Positions 19,620 to 29,597 of a DNA stretch of 35,158 nucleotides are shown piece after piece. Under the pieces are notes generated by a model, which saw nothing but the letters and a program-made list of their open reading frames with translations, was not told the origin of the DNA and searched no databases. The stretch spans positions 26,014 through 61,171 of the forward strand of contig NW_014577347.1 of assembly GCF_000485595.1 (NCBI RefSeq), given 5' to 3'. The position numbers were made by a program, and so were the translations under genes. This DNA is from Priapulus caudatus (taxonomy: Eukaryota; Priapulida; Priapulimorpha; Priapulimorphida; Priapulidae). Every line of letters starts with the position of its first letter. The stretch's first letter is position 1.

Positions 19620-19748
19620 AACCCAATCTTTCTTGACCCGGAGGCAGATGGGCAGCAGGTGTGGAAGATGCTGTTAGAGGAAGACACTCGCATGGTCGAT
19701 CTCCAGCAGAAGGCTGCCAAGTATAGCATCTACCAGAAAAGCTTCAAG
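19620..19748 (+). CDS. DNAH14-like: Axonemal dynein heavy chain, stem exon (WKMLLEEDTRM...IYQKSFK)
   Basis: Clean 43-codon exon with acceptor ttttcttacag (to 19619) and donor AAG|gtaagg (19749). It reads NPIFLDPEADGQQVWKMLLE, then EDTRMVDLQQKAAKYSIYQK and SFK. The pattern, an acidic helix then A..Y..YQ..F, is the end of the stem just before the linker domain of axonemal dyneins. It joins in phase 0 to the next exon. In the protein it must lie before all contig 1 exons, yet here it sits downstream of them. Confidence 0.85.
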
Positions 19749-19952
19749 GTAAGGATTTTCAGATATACAAAAGTCCTGCAATGCTAAGAAAATTGCTTAC
19801 AAACCTTTTTTGCTAAAAACATTTTGCTAAAAAAATTGCTTAAAAAGTAGCAACACCGCATGCTTTTGCTCTTTGCGTTAAATGCACATTTACATTGCTT
19901 GTATTGTATGCGTGTGTTTGGACGCAAAATGTAAAATGATCAAACGTTTTAG

Positions 19953-20063
19953 GTTGACGTTGCCAAGTTCGAATCGCAAGAGGTACAGACTGAGCTGAAG
20001 CTGAAACAGCTGATGTGGCAATCACTGGAGGAGTGGGACAAACTAGTGGAAGAGTGGACTATG
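19953..20063 (+). CDS. DNAH14-like: Axonemal dynein heavy chain, start-of-linker exon (LMWQSLEEWDKLVEEW)
   Basis: Clean 37-codon exon with acceptor cgttttag (to 19952) and donor ATG|gtaata (20064). It reads VDVAKFESQEVQTELKLKQL, then MWQSLEEWDKLVEEWTM. The F......L..K..LW..L.EW......W signature opens the linker (DHC_N2-type) domain in dynein heavy chains. The next exon expected in the protein would be more linker, but the next exon found, 220 bp downstream, already belongs to AAA1. Confidence 0.87.
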
Positions 20064-20111
20064 GTAATATTGTTGAATGGAATGTCTCATTTACTATGAG
20101 TGACTCCTTAA

Positions 20112-20113
<2 letters not shown>

Positions 20114-20187
<74 letters not shown>
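20114..20187 (+). repeat. (GA)n microsatellite
   Basis: More than 70 bases of near-perfect GA dinucleotides between two dynein exons that are not neighbours in the protein. Confidence 0.98.
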
Positions 20188-20189
<2 letters not shown>

Positions 20190-20283
20190 GGGAGAGCTTT
20201 CCTACATTCTATACATGTAAATAAGCATATATTTAATATGTGTGAAGGTGTTTATTTCACAAGCGACATGTTTCATCCAATAG

Positions 20284-20397
20284 GTTGATTCCAGTCAGCA
20301 CTTTGAGTGGCAGAAGCAGCTGCGCTACTACTGGGACACGGACATTGACAACTGCATCGTACGAATGTCCAACTCTTCGTACGTCTACGGCTACGAG
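20284..20397 (+). CDS. DNAH14-like: Axonemal dynein heavy chain, AAA1 entry exon (FEWQKQLRYYW...VYGYE)
   Basis: Clean 38-codon exon with acceptor catccaatag (to 20283) and donor GAG|gtaaga (20398). It reads VDSSQHFEWQKQLRYYWDTD, then IDNCIVRMSNSSYVYGYE. This is the conserved segment linking the end of the linker to AAA1 and follows MVQEK (10931-11056) in phase 0. The DNC insertion before the V(R/S)...YGYEYLG part resembles DNAH14 and DNAH2 more than the single-headed DNAH3/7/12 group. Confidence 0.95.
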
Positions 20398-20776
20398 GTA
20401 AGAACAACGAAAACACGGCGTGATGCATGTTACGCAAGACGTCGGTCGCGATAACAATATGTTGCGATAAAATGGTCGATGAGTGGGTTTCTAGGCATTT
20501 ATTGATGTAAGAAGATGGTCATATATATAAATGGTCATATGACATTATATTTCAATATGTATATTAGTTTTGTATATAAGATATAATATGATACATGGTG
20601 TATATATGTATATATGTATATTCTATATATCATGTATATGTAGAGAGAGAAAATAAATATAAAACAAATATAATGAGTTGTCAAATTTTAATTAGCGAAT
20701 TTTCGAGAGTATATGTCTCTCCATCTGGCTATATGTATACATATGGTAATATCGTGTATCTATGTGTGTTATTTAG

Positions 20777-20980
20777 TATCTAGGAGCATCATCGAGGCTG
20801 GTTATCACACCGCTCACCGATCGATGCTACCTGTGTCTCATGGGAGCGCTGCAGCTGGATCTGGGAGGAGCGCCTGCAGGGCCGGCAGGAACGGGAAAGA
20901 CGGAAACCACCAAGGACTTAGCTAAAGCACTCGCGAAGCAGTGTGTCGTGTTTAACTGCTCCGAAGGTCTGGATTACAAG
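20777..20980 (+). CDS. DNAH14-like: Axonemal dynein heavy chain, AAA1 Walker A exon
   Basis: Clean 68-codon exon with acceptor ttatttag (to 20776) and donor AAG|gtattt (20981). It begins [20 protein letters not shown] and contains [20 protein letters not shown], then [22 protein letters not shown] is the P-loop of AAA1, the main ATP hydrolysis site that drives the power stroke. All key residues (G, K, T) are present. The next exon by protein order, IMGQFF..., is at 25627-25767 on the opposite strand of contig 3. Confidence 0.97.
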
Positions 20981-21775
20981 GTATTTGTTGAAGGGTGAAA
21001 AGCGTGCCTACTCTGAGTGATCATCTTATATTGTCTACCTGATTATCATAATGACGTGCACTTTATTTATTTATTTTTTATTTCGAAACAAAATGAAAAA
21101 AGAAATTTTTTTTTTTTTTTTTCGAGTGATCATCATATTTTCTACCTGATTGTAATAATGATGTGTACTCTATTTAGAAGTTAATGTGACGTGGAAAAGA
21201 GCCTCTAGTAATTGCTACTCAGAGAATTAATGTTGATATACAATTAAGCATATCCACCTTCAAGAAGAGGTGGTTCAAGAGTTATGGTTTAGTACATAAC
21301 CCTAATTATATTGATAAAAAAATCGAAATTACTACAAAGCCATTTAAGTCACTGTGAAATGTATGAGCTCATTAATTATAAATATATATGCAGACCTGTC
21401 ATTATTTATAAAAGTAGGCATACAAGAAATTGAAGATCTATATACGTGTGGCAGTATCAATAAATTATTAGTTTGTACCCTGTGAAAAATTCCTGCTCTA
21501 AAGTAGTTTACACAAGCAACTAAGGTAAAGTTTGTAAACATAAAACCACATGGCAGAGCAATTAATGTAATTAATTAATTTATGTAGCAATTAATGTATT
21601 TCCAGCCTAGCTTGTATATATGCCACTAATATGTAATTTTTTTATCATGTTTTCTAGCATGCATGTACAGTGACGTTATCTGTTCACCCCGGTGTTTGAT
21701 TGAGAGGCAGTGGCTGCCAGCATTCTATAGCAGCCAGCATTCTATAGCAGCCAGCATTCTATAGCAGCCAGCATT
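20981..21775 (+). other. Intron after the Walker A exon
   Basis: AT-rich, with a T-run near 21107-21121. It ends at 21722-21775 in three or more units of ctatagcagccagcatt, the 17-bp minisatellite seen in reverse orientation at 25825-27228. No further exon is recognised. Confidence 0.7.
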
Positions 21776-21785
21776 NNNNNNNNNN
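21776..21785. other. Assembly gap (10 N)
   Basis: Ten N within the 17-bp minisatellite on the left. The sequence to the right starts inside an inverted dynein exon (AAA2 Walker A). Confidence 0.98.
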
Positions 21786-21980
21786 AGTGGTCTTTCCACC
21801 TCCTGGTTGGGCCAACAGCATGGACACCGTGAGTTACAGCATTGGGTCTCAAACAGCTGAATTCACCTTCTGATCATGGTCGGTAGAGGCTGAGACCTTT
21901 ACCAATCAGTGCATCTACTAATGTACTGCTGCAGCGTACCGTAGTCAGTGCTTCCGGGCAACAACCACCTGGAACAGATC
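21786..21980 (-). pseudogene. Frameshifted inverted copy of the AAA2 Walker A exon
   Basis: Mirror of 30654-30854. The copy starts at GATCTGTTCC (21980, going down) and is cut by the gap after GGTGGAAAGACCACT. Multiple indels break the frame, for example in the LPEHDYG and HGVMLVGPTG blocks, although the GGGKTT codons are intact. Confidence 0.9.
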
Positions 21981-22327
21981 CTGTAATATGTGCGGGAGGG
22001 GGGAAATACTGAGTTCATTATCTGCGGCATTATCGATCTATTTTAAAACTCTTCAGGACATCTGTAAATAATGTATATTGCAAGATCCCTAATATTACAT
22101 CAATGATACTCGTTTTTTTTTTATACGAATTCATGTCATTGCCTTTTTTGCAAAATTTTTCAATTAATGGTTGCTTTTGACGTTTTTTTTTGGCCTTAAC
22201 ACAGGTCGCCACCAAAACTAACTGCGACAACGTACTAAGCAACAGACAGGCATTATACCAATATTGATCAATACAGTACGCATCAACAGAAACATCAAAT
22301 TAGAACAGCCTCAGCAGATTGCTTCAC

Positions 22328-22486
22328 CTGGTTAAGATGGCCTGGAGCACCGGCGTCATGGCTAAGAACTTGGGCAGGGTTGCTGTCCTCAGTGCTCTGA
22401 TGAGCACCACCTTCCTTCGCTGCTTGTCCGGGTTTCTCGCTTCAGTAGCCCGCCATCACCAAGCACCGATTTCACGGCTCGCATAC
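22328..22486 (-). pseudogene. Frameshifted inverted copy of the MRAVKSVLVMAG exon
   Basis: Mirror of 30169-30326, with acceptor and donor positions preserved. It has at least six small indels (for example extra bases around GTGCTTGGTGATGG and GAAGGAAGGTGG), so it is not translatable as written. Confidence 0.9.
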
Positions 22487-22626
22487 CCTGCATAAACACG
22501 TGGTCCACAACAACGTTACCGACCCTCCCCACTGACATATGATTGCTGCCTGATAATTAACAGAGATGTGCATCACAGGAAACATGGAACGATGGCAATA
22601 AATCATGTGTAATGACATTATGAAAA

Positions 22627-22689
22627 AATATATGTGTATATGTATATGTATATGTTAGATATATATATTATATATATTATATTACATGT

Positions 22690-22724
<35 letters not shown>

Positions 22725-22765
22725 GATATATGTCTATAGACTATATATCTATATATATATATATA
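22627..22765. repeat. (TA)n-rich microsatellite
   Basis: Long stretches of TA and TATG/TACA words. The right arm has a shorter counterpart around 29795-29815. Confidence 0.9.
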
Positions 22766-22965
22766 CATATAGATTATATACTGAAGTTATACATTCGGTA
22801 TCATGTTCATTGATAATATTAATTGTATGTTCAATCCCTATTAATTTTCCCACACTGAATTAATTTCACACACTGAATTAATTAGAAATCGACTGCCCAA
22901 TTCATCCTGACAGGCATCGAGCCAGAAGTCAAGGTCATTCTTACAGTATGTGCTGTTCACAGTAC

Positions 22966-23088
22966 AAAATGTCGTTAGGTGGTCCTGCTGTGACAACCTG
23001 CTCACTGCAGGCTTTGTACCATCTGCGTCATCTTTCCTCGCAAGAATCTTTGGCGACTCGAAACCTCGAGTACAAAAATCAAGCCGGC
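22966..23088 (-). CDS. DNAH14-like: Dynein AAA1 exon after the sensor region (GFESPKILARKMTQM...EQLSQQDH), indel-damaged
   Basis: On the - strand the text can be read in shifting frames as LIF VLEGFESPKILARK, MTQM, KACSEQ and LSQQDH. Dynein AAA1 has ALIAEVxLYSxGFxxxKxLxxKMxxxYxLCSEQLSxQDHYDFG at this point, between the FEGREIRLV and MRAVKS exons. It is damaged by several indels, and the counterpart in the right arm (29421-29597) is even worse. Exon limits are approximate. Confidence 0.65.
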
Positions 23089-23754
23089 ATATCAGGCCTG
23101 ATGCATCAACATGTCAGAAGCTTAATACCGGTAAAAACCAAGATTTAAATCTTTCTATCAAAATAATAATAATAATAAACTAATAAACAAGATGCCGCAG
23201 AGCTGATCAGCTCTCATCCTAACGTCTACTGCGGTGACTCGGTGGCTGGAGTGGTGGGATTCCTAGTACACCCTGCTTAGTCCTTGTGTTCACATAACGC
23301 CCGAAAATAGTGGAATTGCACAGGGATGTATCAGGGAACCTTTCTCAAAGAATGTTCGTTGGGATCGTTATGAAGTTGCCACGAGTGGCGCGTACGTTAA
23401 GTTTGTCTTCAGATGAAAGATGGAAGCTCTTCATACGTCGTTAGCACACACTATTTGCAAGACAGAATAGGGTAAGCACTCATCCATTTTACCTACGCAA
23501 GCCTACCAGGCTGCAAATTGCAATGAGAGAGCTGCCACCCTGTAACCAATTAAGGCAGGCAAAAAGCACCAACCCATGCACTGGCAGCATGCCACTGGCA
23601 GTGGCCATACGTTACATGTTAACTACTTGACAGTTACAGAATGAGCATAGAAATTATACGAATTTATTGGAACAAATACACCTTCTTAACCAATTTTAGC
23701 TTTTGAAATTTTCACTGTGACATTGTAGCCTCATACATCCAGGCAGTGTATCAG

Positions 23755-24401
23755 ATTCTACTAGCAAACTAGGCAGTCAAATTCTTTCTAACAGACAGTC
23801 AACAATCCAAGTTTAACCCTCCTCTTGAGGGTCAAAAATTTATCCGACCACTTACTCTTTTCGCATGTCAGCAAGAAGGGACATTTCAATGGCCTTTCAA
23901 TAAGCCATAAAAATGCTAGGTCCCTGAAACAAAAAAGTTTTCAATCGCCTCCGTCAGACCATGTCCTCGAAAATGTCTAAATCTGCCCTGTGCCCACTGA
24001 CCTTTGACCTGTGACCTCCAATTTCGGCACAGTGATGGCTTTCTACCATGATGCTATACACCGCTATCACGACGCCTTAGGTCGAGCCCGTTTAGATTTG
24101 TGCCGCAATTTCTGCATTTCCTCCCTATACCTTACGTTAAGGACATGTTGATGTTCCCCTTATTTTTACACTCTTGACTTTGCCTATCGCCCCGCCTTCG
24201 AACATTCCCAACTCGTTTGACGATCCCCCCAATGTGCGAATTCGTGGACCGTTACGTCGAGCGGTTAAGATTTCGTTGCCCCACTGTTGCGGCGCACGGC
24301 ACGACGCTCGGTCACGGCACGGACGGACGGACGGGACGCTCGGCACGGGGACGAATCAAGCCGATTCTACAAAGCTGCATCTGACTATGTCAGATGAGCT
24401 A
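23755..24401 (-). repeat. Interspersed repeat, copy 2 (in the left arm)
   Basis: Reverse-oriented copy of the repeat at 5908-6560, allelic by position to 27957-28664. The triple DR1 is intact at 23998-24017 (tgacctttgacctgtgacct). The hairpin aaccctcctcttgagggt is near 23815-23833. Confidence 0.85.
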
Positions 24402-24509
24402 ATAATAAGATAACAGATGCGGATATATAATTTTAACATTTACAGCAGATCTTGCCAAAACTAATTAGTGATAGGAAGAAGTGACAATGCTTGAAAAAAC
24501 ATATCGCAC

Positions 24510-24671
24510 CATGTAGTCTGGCACCATCATGGCGATCTTGGCGAAACAGAAGCCTTCAGGGTTGTTCTGGCAGGCTCTGGTGCGGCCGGATAGCCAGGGT
24601 TCATGTGTTATGAGCTGCACAAGAGCGGAACCAGTCTAATCTCCCTACCCTCAAACACCAAACCTAGGAAC
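24510..24671 (-). pseudogene. Frameshifted inverted copy of the AAA1 sensor exon (FEGREIRLV...)
   Basis: Mirror of 27684-27837, but 162 bases long instead of 154. Indels break the frame in the SCAAFITM and PIAMMVPDY parts. Splice sites ccttttag and gtgcgata remain recognisable. Confidence 0.9.
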
Positions 24672-25062
24672 CTAAAAGGTCTGCAGAGTAGCAATTACTA
24701 TAACAACTAAATGATAAAGGTCAGCAGCTGTAACCAGTTATTTACCCCGTAACCTTAATCGTAACTTGTGAATATTAGTCTTCAAAGTCCAAGGACTAAA
24801 TCGAAGACTGACTCGAAGTTATTAATGTACTTCTCCGATGGGGAATTTATGATGCCAATATCGCTTAGCACAGAGGACACCACCATTATCAAGAAGCCGA
24901 TGCCATCATTGGCTACTACTCTTGAATATTACTACCCAGGTTGTTGCATTGCTACTGGCCTGTCGTTATAATCACTACCACACTGTTCACTGGTAGATTT
25001 GCTAACACTAATCAACATTGCTAGAAATATTACTACAGTACTAACACTGCTGTGTTGTAGCC

Positions 25063-25650
25063 AGTGCTACCCAATTTCAACGTTGTATACGTTAAGGGTG
25101 AATTCCAGGTCATAGAATGCAAACCTTATGAGCTAGGCATTTGTATTCACCTATCTCAACGCGTTGCTATGACGTTTAAGGGTGATTCCAGCGCGTTAGC
25201 AAGCTGTTGCAAACCTTATTGGCTTGCATTGCTACCCATTATCAACGTTGCTATTACGTTGTTAAGGGTGATTCCAAGCGCATAGCAAGCAAACCTTATG
25301 GAGCTTGGTCATTTGCACTATTCCTATATCAACGTTGAGACGTGTTAAGGGTGATTTCCAGCGGTATGCAAGCAAACCTTATTGAGCTTGGCATTGCTAT
25401 TCACTATATCAACGTTGCTAGACGTGTTAAGGGTGATTCCAGCGCGTAGCAAGCAAACCTTATTGAGCTTGGCATTGCTATTCACTATATCAAACACCAT
25501 TGCTATACGCTGTTTTAGGGTGATTCCAGCGCGTAGCAAGCAAACCTTATTGAGCTTGGCATTGCTATTCACTATATCAACGTTGCTATACGTGTTTAGG
25601 GTGATTCCGGCGCGTAGCAAGCAAACCTTATTGAGCTTGGCATTGCGAAT
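25063..25650 (-). repeat. About 82-bp minisatellite spanning the exon end NAKLNK and its donor
   Basis: About seven units (GCAAACC recurs near 25118, 25208, 25288, 25371, 25451, 25538, 25620). On the - strand each unit reads AATGCCAAGCTCAATAAG|gt then ttgcttgctacgcgctgg and an intronic remainder. AATGCCAAGCTCAATAAG encodes NAKLNK, the last codons of the exon at 25627-25767, and GTTTGC is its donor. So the last 18 coding bases and the 5' splice site have been multiplied. Left units are more degraded. Confidence 0.92.
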
Positions 25651-25767
25651 CGTGAGCAGTTGCTGGGCAATCACAGACAGTACTTCTATGTCTATCCTGT
25701 TAAACTCGTCGAAACAGCACCAGGCACCACTCTCTGAGCTAGTCCGGCGAAAAAACTGACCCATGAT
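25627..25767 (-). CDS. DNAH14-like: Axonemal dynein heavy chain, AAA1 Walker B exon ([14 protein letters not shown])
   Basis: 47-codon exon on the - strand with acceptor tctaatcgcag (25768-25778) and donor AAG|gtttgc. It reads [20 protein letters not shown], then [20 protein letters not shown] and RNAKLNK. FDEF is the AAA1 Walker B motif, with the catalytic glutamate present. Residues RRTSSES replace the family's (S/A)GLxQ; in the +1 frame the same bases read A-G-L-A-Q after TTTTTT, so a T-run insertion followed by a compensating 2-base gain is the simple explanation. By protein order it follows 20777-20980. It is single-copy here and inverted relative to all clean exons. Confidence 0.93.
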
Positions 25768-25824
25768 CTGCGATTAGAAGCATTGAAGTGAATTAACGAT
25801 GATGAAGATACAGGGGAATGCTGG

Positions 25825-27228
25825 CTGCTATTTTAAAGGAATGCTGGCTGCCTATAAGAATGCTGGCAGCCCATAGAATGCTGGCTGCTATAGAATGCTG
25901 GCAGCCTAGAATGCTGGTGCTATTAGAATGCTGGCTGCTATAGAATGCTGGCTGCCATAGAATGCGGCTGCTATAGAATGCTGGCTGCTATAGAATGCTG
26001 GCTGCTTATAGATGCTGGCTGCTATAGAATGCTGGCTGCTATAGAATGCTGGCTGCTATAGAATGCTGGCTGCTATAGAATGCTGGCTGCCATAGAATGC
26101 TTGCTTGGTATAGATGCTGGCTTGCTATAGAAATGCTGGCCTGCGTATAGAATGCTGGTGCTACTAGAAATGCTGGCTGCTATAAAATGCTGGCTGTATA
26201 GATGCTGGCTGCTATAGAATGCTGGCTGCTTATAGAATATTGCCTTGCTATTAAGATTGCTGGTGCTATAGAATGCTGGCTGCTATAGAATGCTGGCTGC
26301 TGTAGAATGCTGGCTGCTGTAGAATGCTGGCTGCTATAGAATGCTGGCTGCCATAGAATACTTGCTGCTATAGAATGCTGGCTGCTATAGAATGCTGGCT
26401 GCATATTAGAATGCTGGCTGCTATAGAATTGCTGCTGCTGTAGAATGCTGGCTGTATAGAATGACTTGCTGCTATAGGAATGCTGGCTGCGATAGAATGC
26501 TGGCTGCTGTTAGAATGCTGGCTGCTGTAGTGAATGCTGGACTGCTATAGATGCTGGCTGCCATAGATACTTGCTGCCTATTAGAATGGCTGGCCTGCGA
26601 TAGAATGCTGGCTGCTATAGAATGGCTGGCTGCTATAGAATGCTGGCGACTTGCTGTAGAACATGAAGATGGCTGCTATAGAATGCTGGCTGCCATAGAA
26701 TACTTGCTGCTATAGAATGCTGGCTGCTATAGAATGCTGGCTGCTATAGAATTGCATGGGCTTCCTATAGATCGCTGGCTGCTATAGACTGCTGGCTGCT
26801 GTAGACTGCTGGCTGCTGCTAGAATGCTGGCCTGCTATGGAATTGCTGGCTTGCCACTAGATACTTGCTCGCTATGAAATGCTGGGCTGCTATAGGAATG
26901 CTGGCTGCTATTAGAATTGCTGGCCTGCTATAGAAATGCTGGCTGGCCCATAGATACTTTCGCTGCTATAGAATGCTGAGCTGCTATAGAATGCTGGCTG
27001 CTATAGAATGCTGGCTGCCATAGAATGCTTGCTGCTATAGAATGCTGGCTGCTATAGAATGCTGGCTGCTATAGAATGCTGGCTGCATAGAATAACTTGC
27101 TGCCTATAGAATGCTGCTGCTATAGAATGCTGGGCTGTCCATAGAATGCTTTGCCTGTATAGAATGCTGGCGCTATAGAATGCTGGCTGCCTATAGATGC
27201 TGGCTGCCTATTAGAATGCTGGCTGCGT
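25825..27228 (-). repeat. 17-bp minisatellite (ctatagcagccagcatt)
   Basis: About eighty units with + strand consensus tagaatgctggctgcta and many variants and indels. In gene sense (- strand) it matches 21722-21775 at the end of contig 2. It forms most of the loop between the two inverted arms. I see no exon sequence in its unit, unlike the other arrays. Confidence 0.93.
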
Positions 27229-27683
27229 TAATGGGTAGCAATGCTACCAGCAACAGCAGTGTTAGTATGTAGTAATATTCCTAGCAACGTTGATAATGGG
27301 TAGCAATGCTACCAGCAACAGCAGTGTTAGTATGTAGTAATATTTCTAGCAATGTTGATAGTGGTTAGCAATGCTACCAGTAACAGTGTGGTTAGTGATT
27401 AGTAACGACAGCAGTAGCAATGGCAACAACTGGTAGTAATATCAGAGTAGTAGCCATGATGCATCTGGCTTCTTGGATGGTGGTGTCCTCTGTTGCTATA
27501 GCGAATTGCATCATAATTCCCCATCGGAAAGACATTAATAACTTCGATGTTAATCTTCGATTTAGTCCCTTGTACTTTGAAGACTAATATTCACAAGGTT
27601 ACGATGAGGTTACGAGGTAATAACTTGTTACACTGCTGACCTTTATCATTAGTTGTTATAAATTGCTACTCTGCACCTTTTAG

Positions 27684-27837
27684 GTTCCTAGGTTTGTGTT
27701 TGAGGGTAGGGAGATTAGACTGGTTCCGTCTTGTGCGGCTTTCATCACCATGAACCCTGGCTATGCTGGCCGCACAGAGCTGCCAGACAACCTGAAGGCT
27801 CTGTTTCGACCAATCGCCATGATGGTGCCAGACTATG
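27684..27837 (+). CDS. DNAH14-like: Axonemal dynein heavy chain, AAA1 sensor exon (FEGREIRLV...PDYG)
   Basis: Clean exon with acceptor accttttag (to 27683) and donor ATG|gtgaga (27838). It reads [20 protein letters not shown], then [18 protein letters not shown] and [13 protein letters not shown], ending one base into a codon (phase 1). [10 protein letters not shown] contains the AAA1 sensor I asparagine and is nearly invariant in dyneins. The exon following NAKLNK in the protein is exactly this one. Confidence 0.96.
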
Positions 27838-27956
27838 GTGAGATATGTTTTTTCAAGCATTGTCACTTCTTTCCTATCACTATTATGTTTTTGGCAAGGA
27901 ATCTGCCTGGTAATGTTAAAATTTATATATCAGCATTCTGTTATTCTTATTATTAG

Positions 27957-28664
27957 CTCATCTGACATAGTGCAGATGCGCATGCTTGTAGAATCGCTTG
28001 ATCGTCCGTTCCGACGTCGCGTCCGTCCGTCCTCTGGGGGTTCACGTCGCCGTCCGACGCGTCCGGTACGTGCGTCCCGTAACAGTTGGCGCACAAATCT
28101 TAACGACGCTGCGACGTACGGTCACGAGTATTCGGACACACTGGGGGGATCGTCAAAACGACGAGTTGGGATGTCGAAGCTGGGAGGTCAACAGCGTGCA
28201 AAGGTCCAAGAGGTGTAAAGATAAGCGGGAACATTCACTCCTTAATTAACGGTAATAGCGGAGCGAAATGGCAGAATTCGGCCCCAAATCTAAACGGCTC
28301 GACCTAGGCTCGTGAAAGTCGGCTGTCATAGCATCATGGTAGGAAAGCCAGTCACTGTTGCCGAAATGCGACGGTCACAGGTCAAAGGTCGTGGCAGCAT
28401 GGGCAGATTTTAGAGCATTTTCTGGAGGACAATGGTCCTGACGGAGCGACTTGAAAAATCTTTTTGCGCTTCTCAGCGGATGATCCTAGCATTTTTATGG
28501 CATTTATTGAAAGGACCATGAAAATGTCTCCTTCTGCTGACGATGCGAACGAGCTACACGTGTCCGGATAACCTTTTGACCCTCAAGAGCGAGGGTTACA
28601 CTTGGATTTGTCTGACCTGTCTGTTAGAAAGACATTTGACTGCCTAGCCGTTGCTAGTAGAATC
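27957..28664 (+). repeat. Interspersed repeat, copy 3 (in the right arm)
   Basis: Same repeat as 5908-6560, intronic. The DR1 trio is degraded here (cggtca, aggtca at 28379-28384, aggtcg). The end hairpin ccctcaagagcgagggtt is near 28580-28597. Confidence 0.85.
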
Positions 28665-29420
28665 TATACTAATGCCCTGGATGTATGAGCTACAATGCTC
28701 ACAGCTAAATCTTCAAAAGCTGAAATTGGGTTAAAGAAGGTGTATGTTCCATAAATCGTCTATAATTTCGCTATCTGTCATTCCTGTACTGTCAGTATGC
28801 TTACACTGACACCGTATAGTCCCACTGCCATGTGGCGCCTGCCAGACTGCATGTGTTGCGCTGCAGTTTTTGCCTGCCTTAAATGTTACAGGTGGCCGCA
28901 GCTCTCCAATTGCAATTTGCAGCCTGTAGGCTTCGAGCCGTAGGCTAAAAAATGGCACTCGCACAGCTTGGCCGGGGCGTGTACCGGGGTAGATGTCTGT
29001 CTTGCGAAGATGAGGTGTTGCTACGACGGTAGTGATGGGAGCTTCCATCTCTTAATCTGAAGACACTTAAACGGACGCGCCGGAGTCGTGGGCGGTGGGC
29101 AGAGTGTGGTGCGGAGTAGCGAGTGCGGCGCAGAGCGAAGATCTGTGAGAGAGGTTCCGTGCATACGCATCGCCTGTGCATTCCACTATTTCGGTTGCGT
29201 GTATGTGAACACAAGTTGGACTAAGGCAGGTTTGAGCGGTAGAGATGCCACGCACGTGCGACCACCGAGTCACGGCAGTAGACGGTTAGATGAGCGCTGG
29301 TCGCTGCTGGCGCAGCTGTGTTTATTAGTTTATTATTATTATTAGTTTTTTGATAGAAGATTAAAATCTTGAGTTTTTTACCGGGGTGATTAACTGGCTG
29401 ACATGTTATGCGATCGAAGG
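28665..29420 (+). other. Intron sequence within the right arm
   Basis: Homologous in patches to about 23090-23755 of the left arm (for example tttttgcctgccttaa and cttccatct...atctgaagac). Minus-strand open frame 28731-29048 (105 codons) shows no family motif and is not preserved in the left arm. No gene is supported. Confidence 0.5.
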
Positions 29421-29597
29421 GCGCTTGATTGCCGCAGGGGGCGGCGCGGTGATTTTGTACGTCGGAGGGCTTTCGAGCGTCGGCAAGAGGTCGTGTGCGA
29501 GAGAGGATGACGGCAGGGGAGGGCGAGGTGTGACGAGAGCGTCGCGTGGCAGTGGCAGCATGGTGGGCAGCAGGCGAGGGACCACTGGAGCGACTTT
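29421..29597 (+). pseudogene. Heavily indel-damaged copy of the AAA1 post-sensor exon
   Basis: By position and by fragments this is the counterpart of 22966-23088: CTTGATTGCC (LIA), GTGATTTTGTAC (VILY), TCGGAGGG (SEG), TTTCGAG (FE), ATGACG (MT), GACCACTGGAGCGACTTTG (DHxxDF). About 55 extra bases are present, many of them G-rich. Neighbouring exons are clean, so the damage is local. The pieces between match the family only loosely. Confidence 0.6.

Larger units (their letters stand above)
21786..25110 (-). repeat. Left arm of a large inverted duplication
   Basis: Reverse-complement copy of about 27235-30845. Landmarks in order (- strand): TAGCAAATCTACCAGTG region, the exon FEGREIRLV (24510-24671), the interspersed repeat (23755-24401), exon GFES..KILARKM (22966-23088), exon MRAVKS (22328-22486) and exon DLFPG...GGGKTT (21786-21980, cut by the gap). 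The arm is rich in one-base indels relative to the right arm, and introns also differ by substitutions. Confidence 0.93.

Noticed and set aside
11180-21785. A CRISPR array or other prokaryotic repeat system, suggested by regular 35-bp units
   Set aside because: Units are contiguous with no spacers, derive from a eukaryotic exon-intron junction, and no cas-like gene is present.
28731-29048. 105-codon minus-strand open frame in the right arm
   Set aside because: Not preserved in the left arm and lies in an intron of the dynein gene; no family match.
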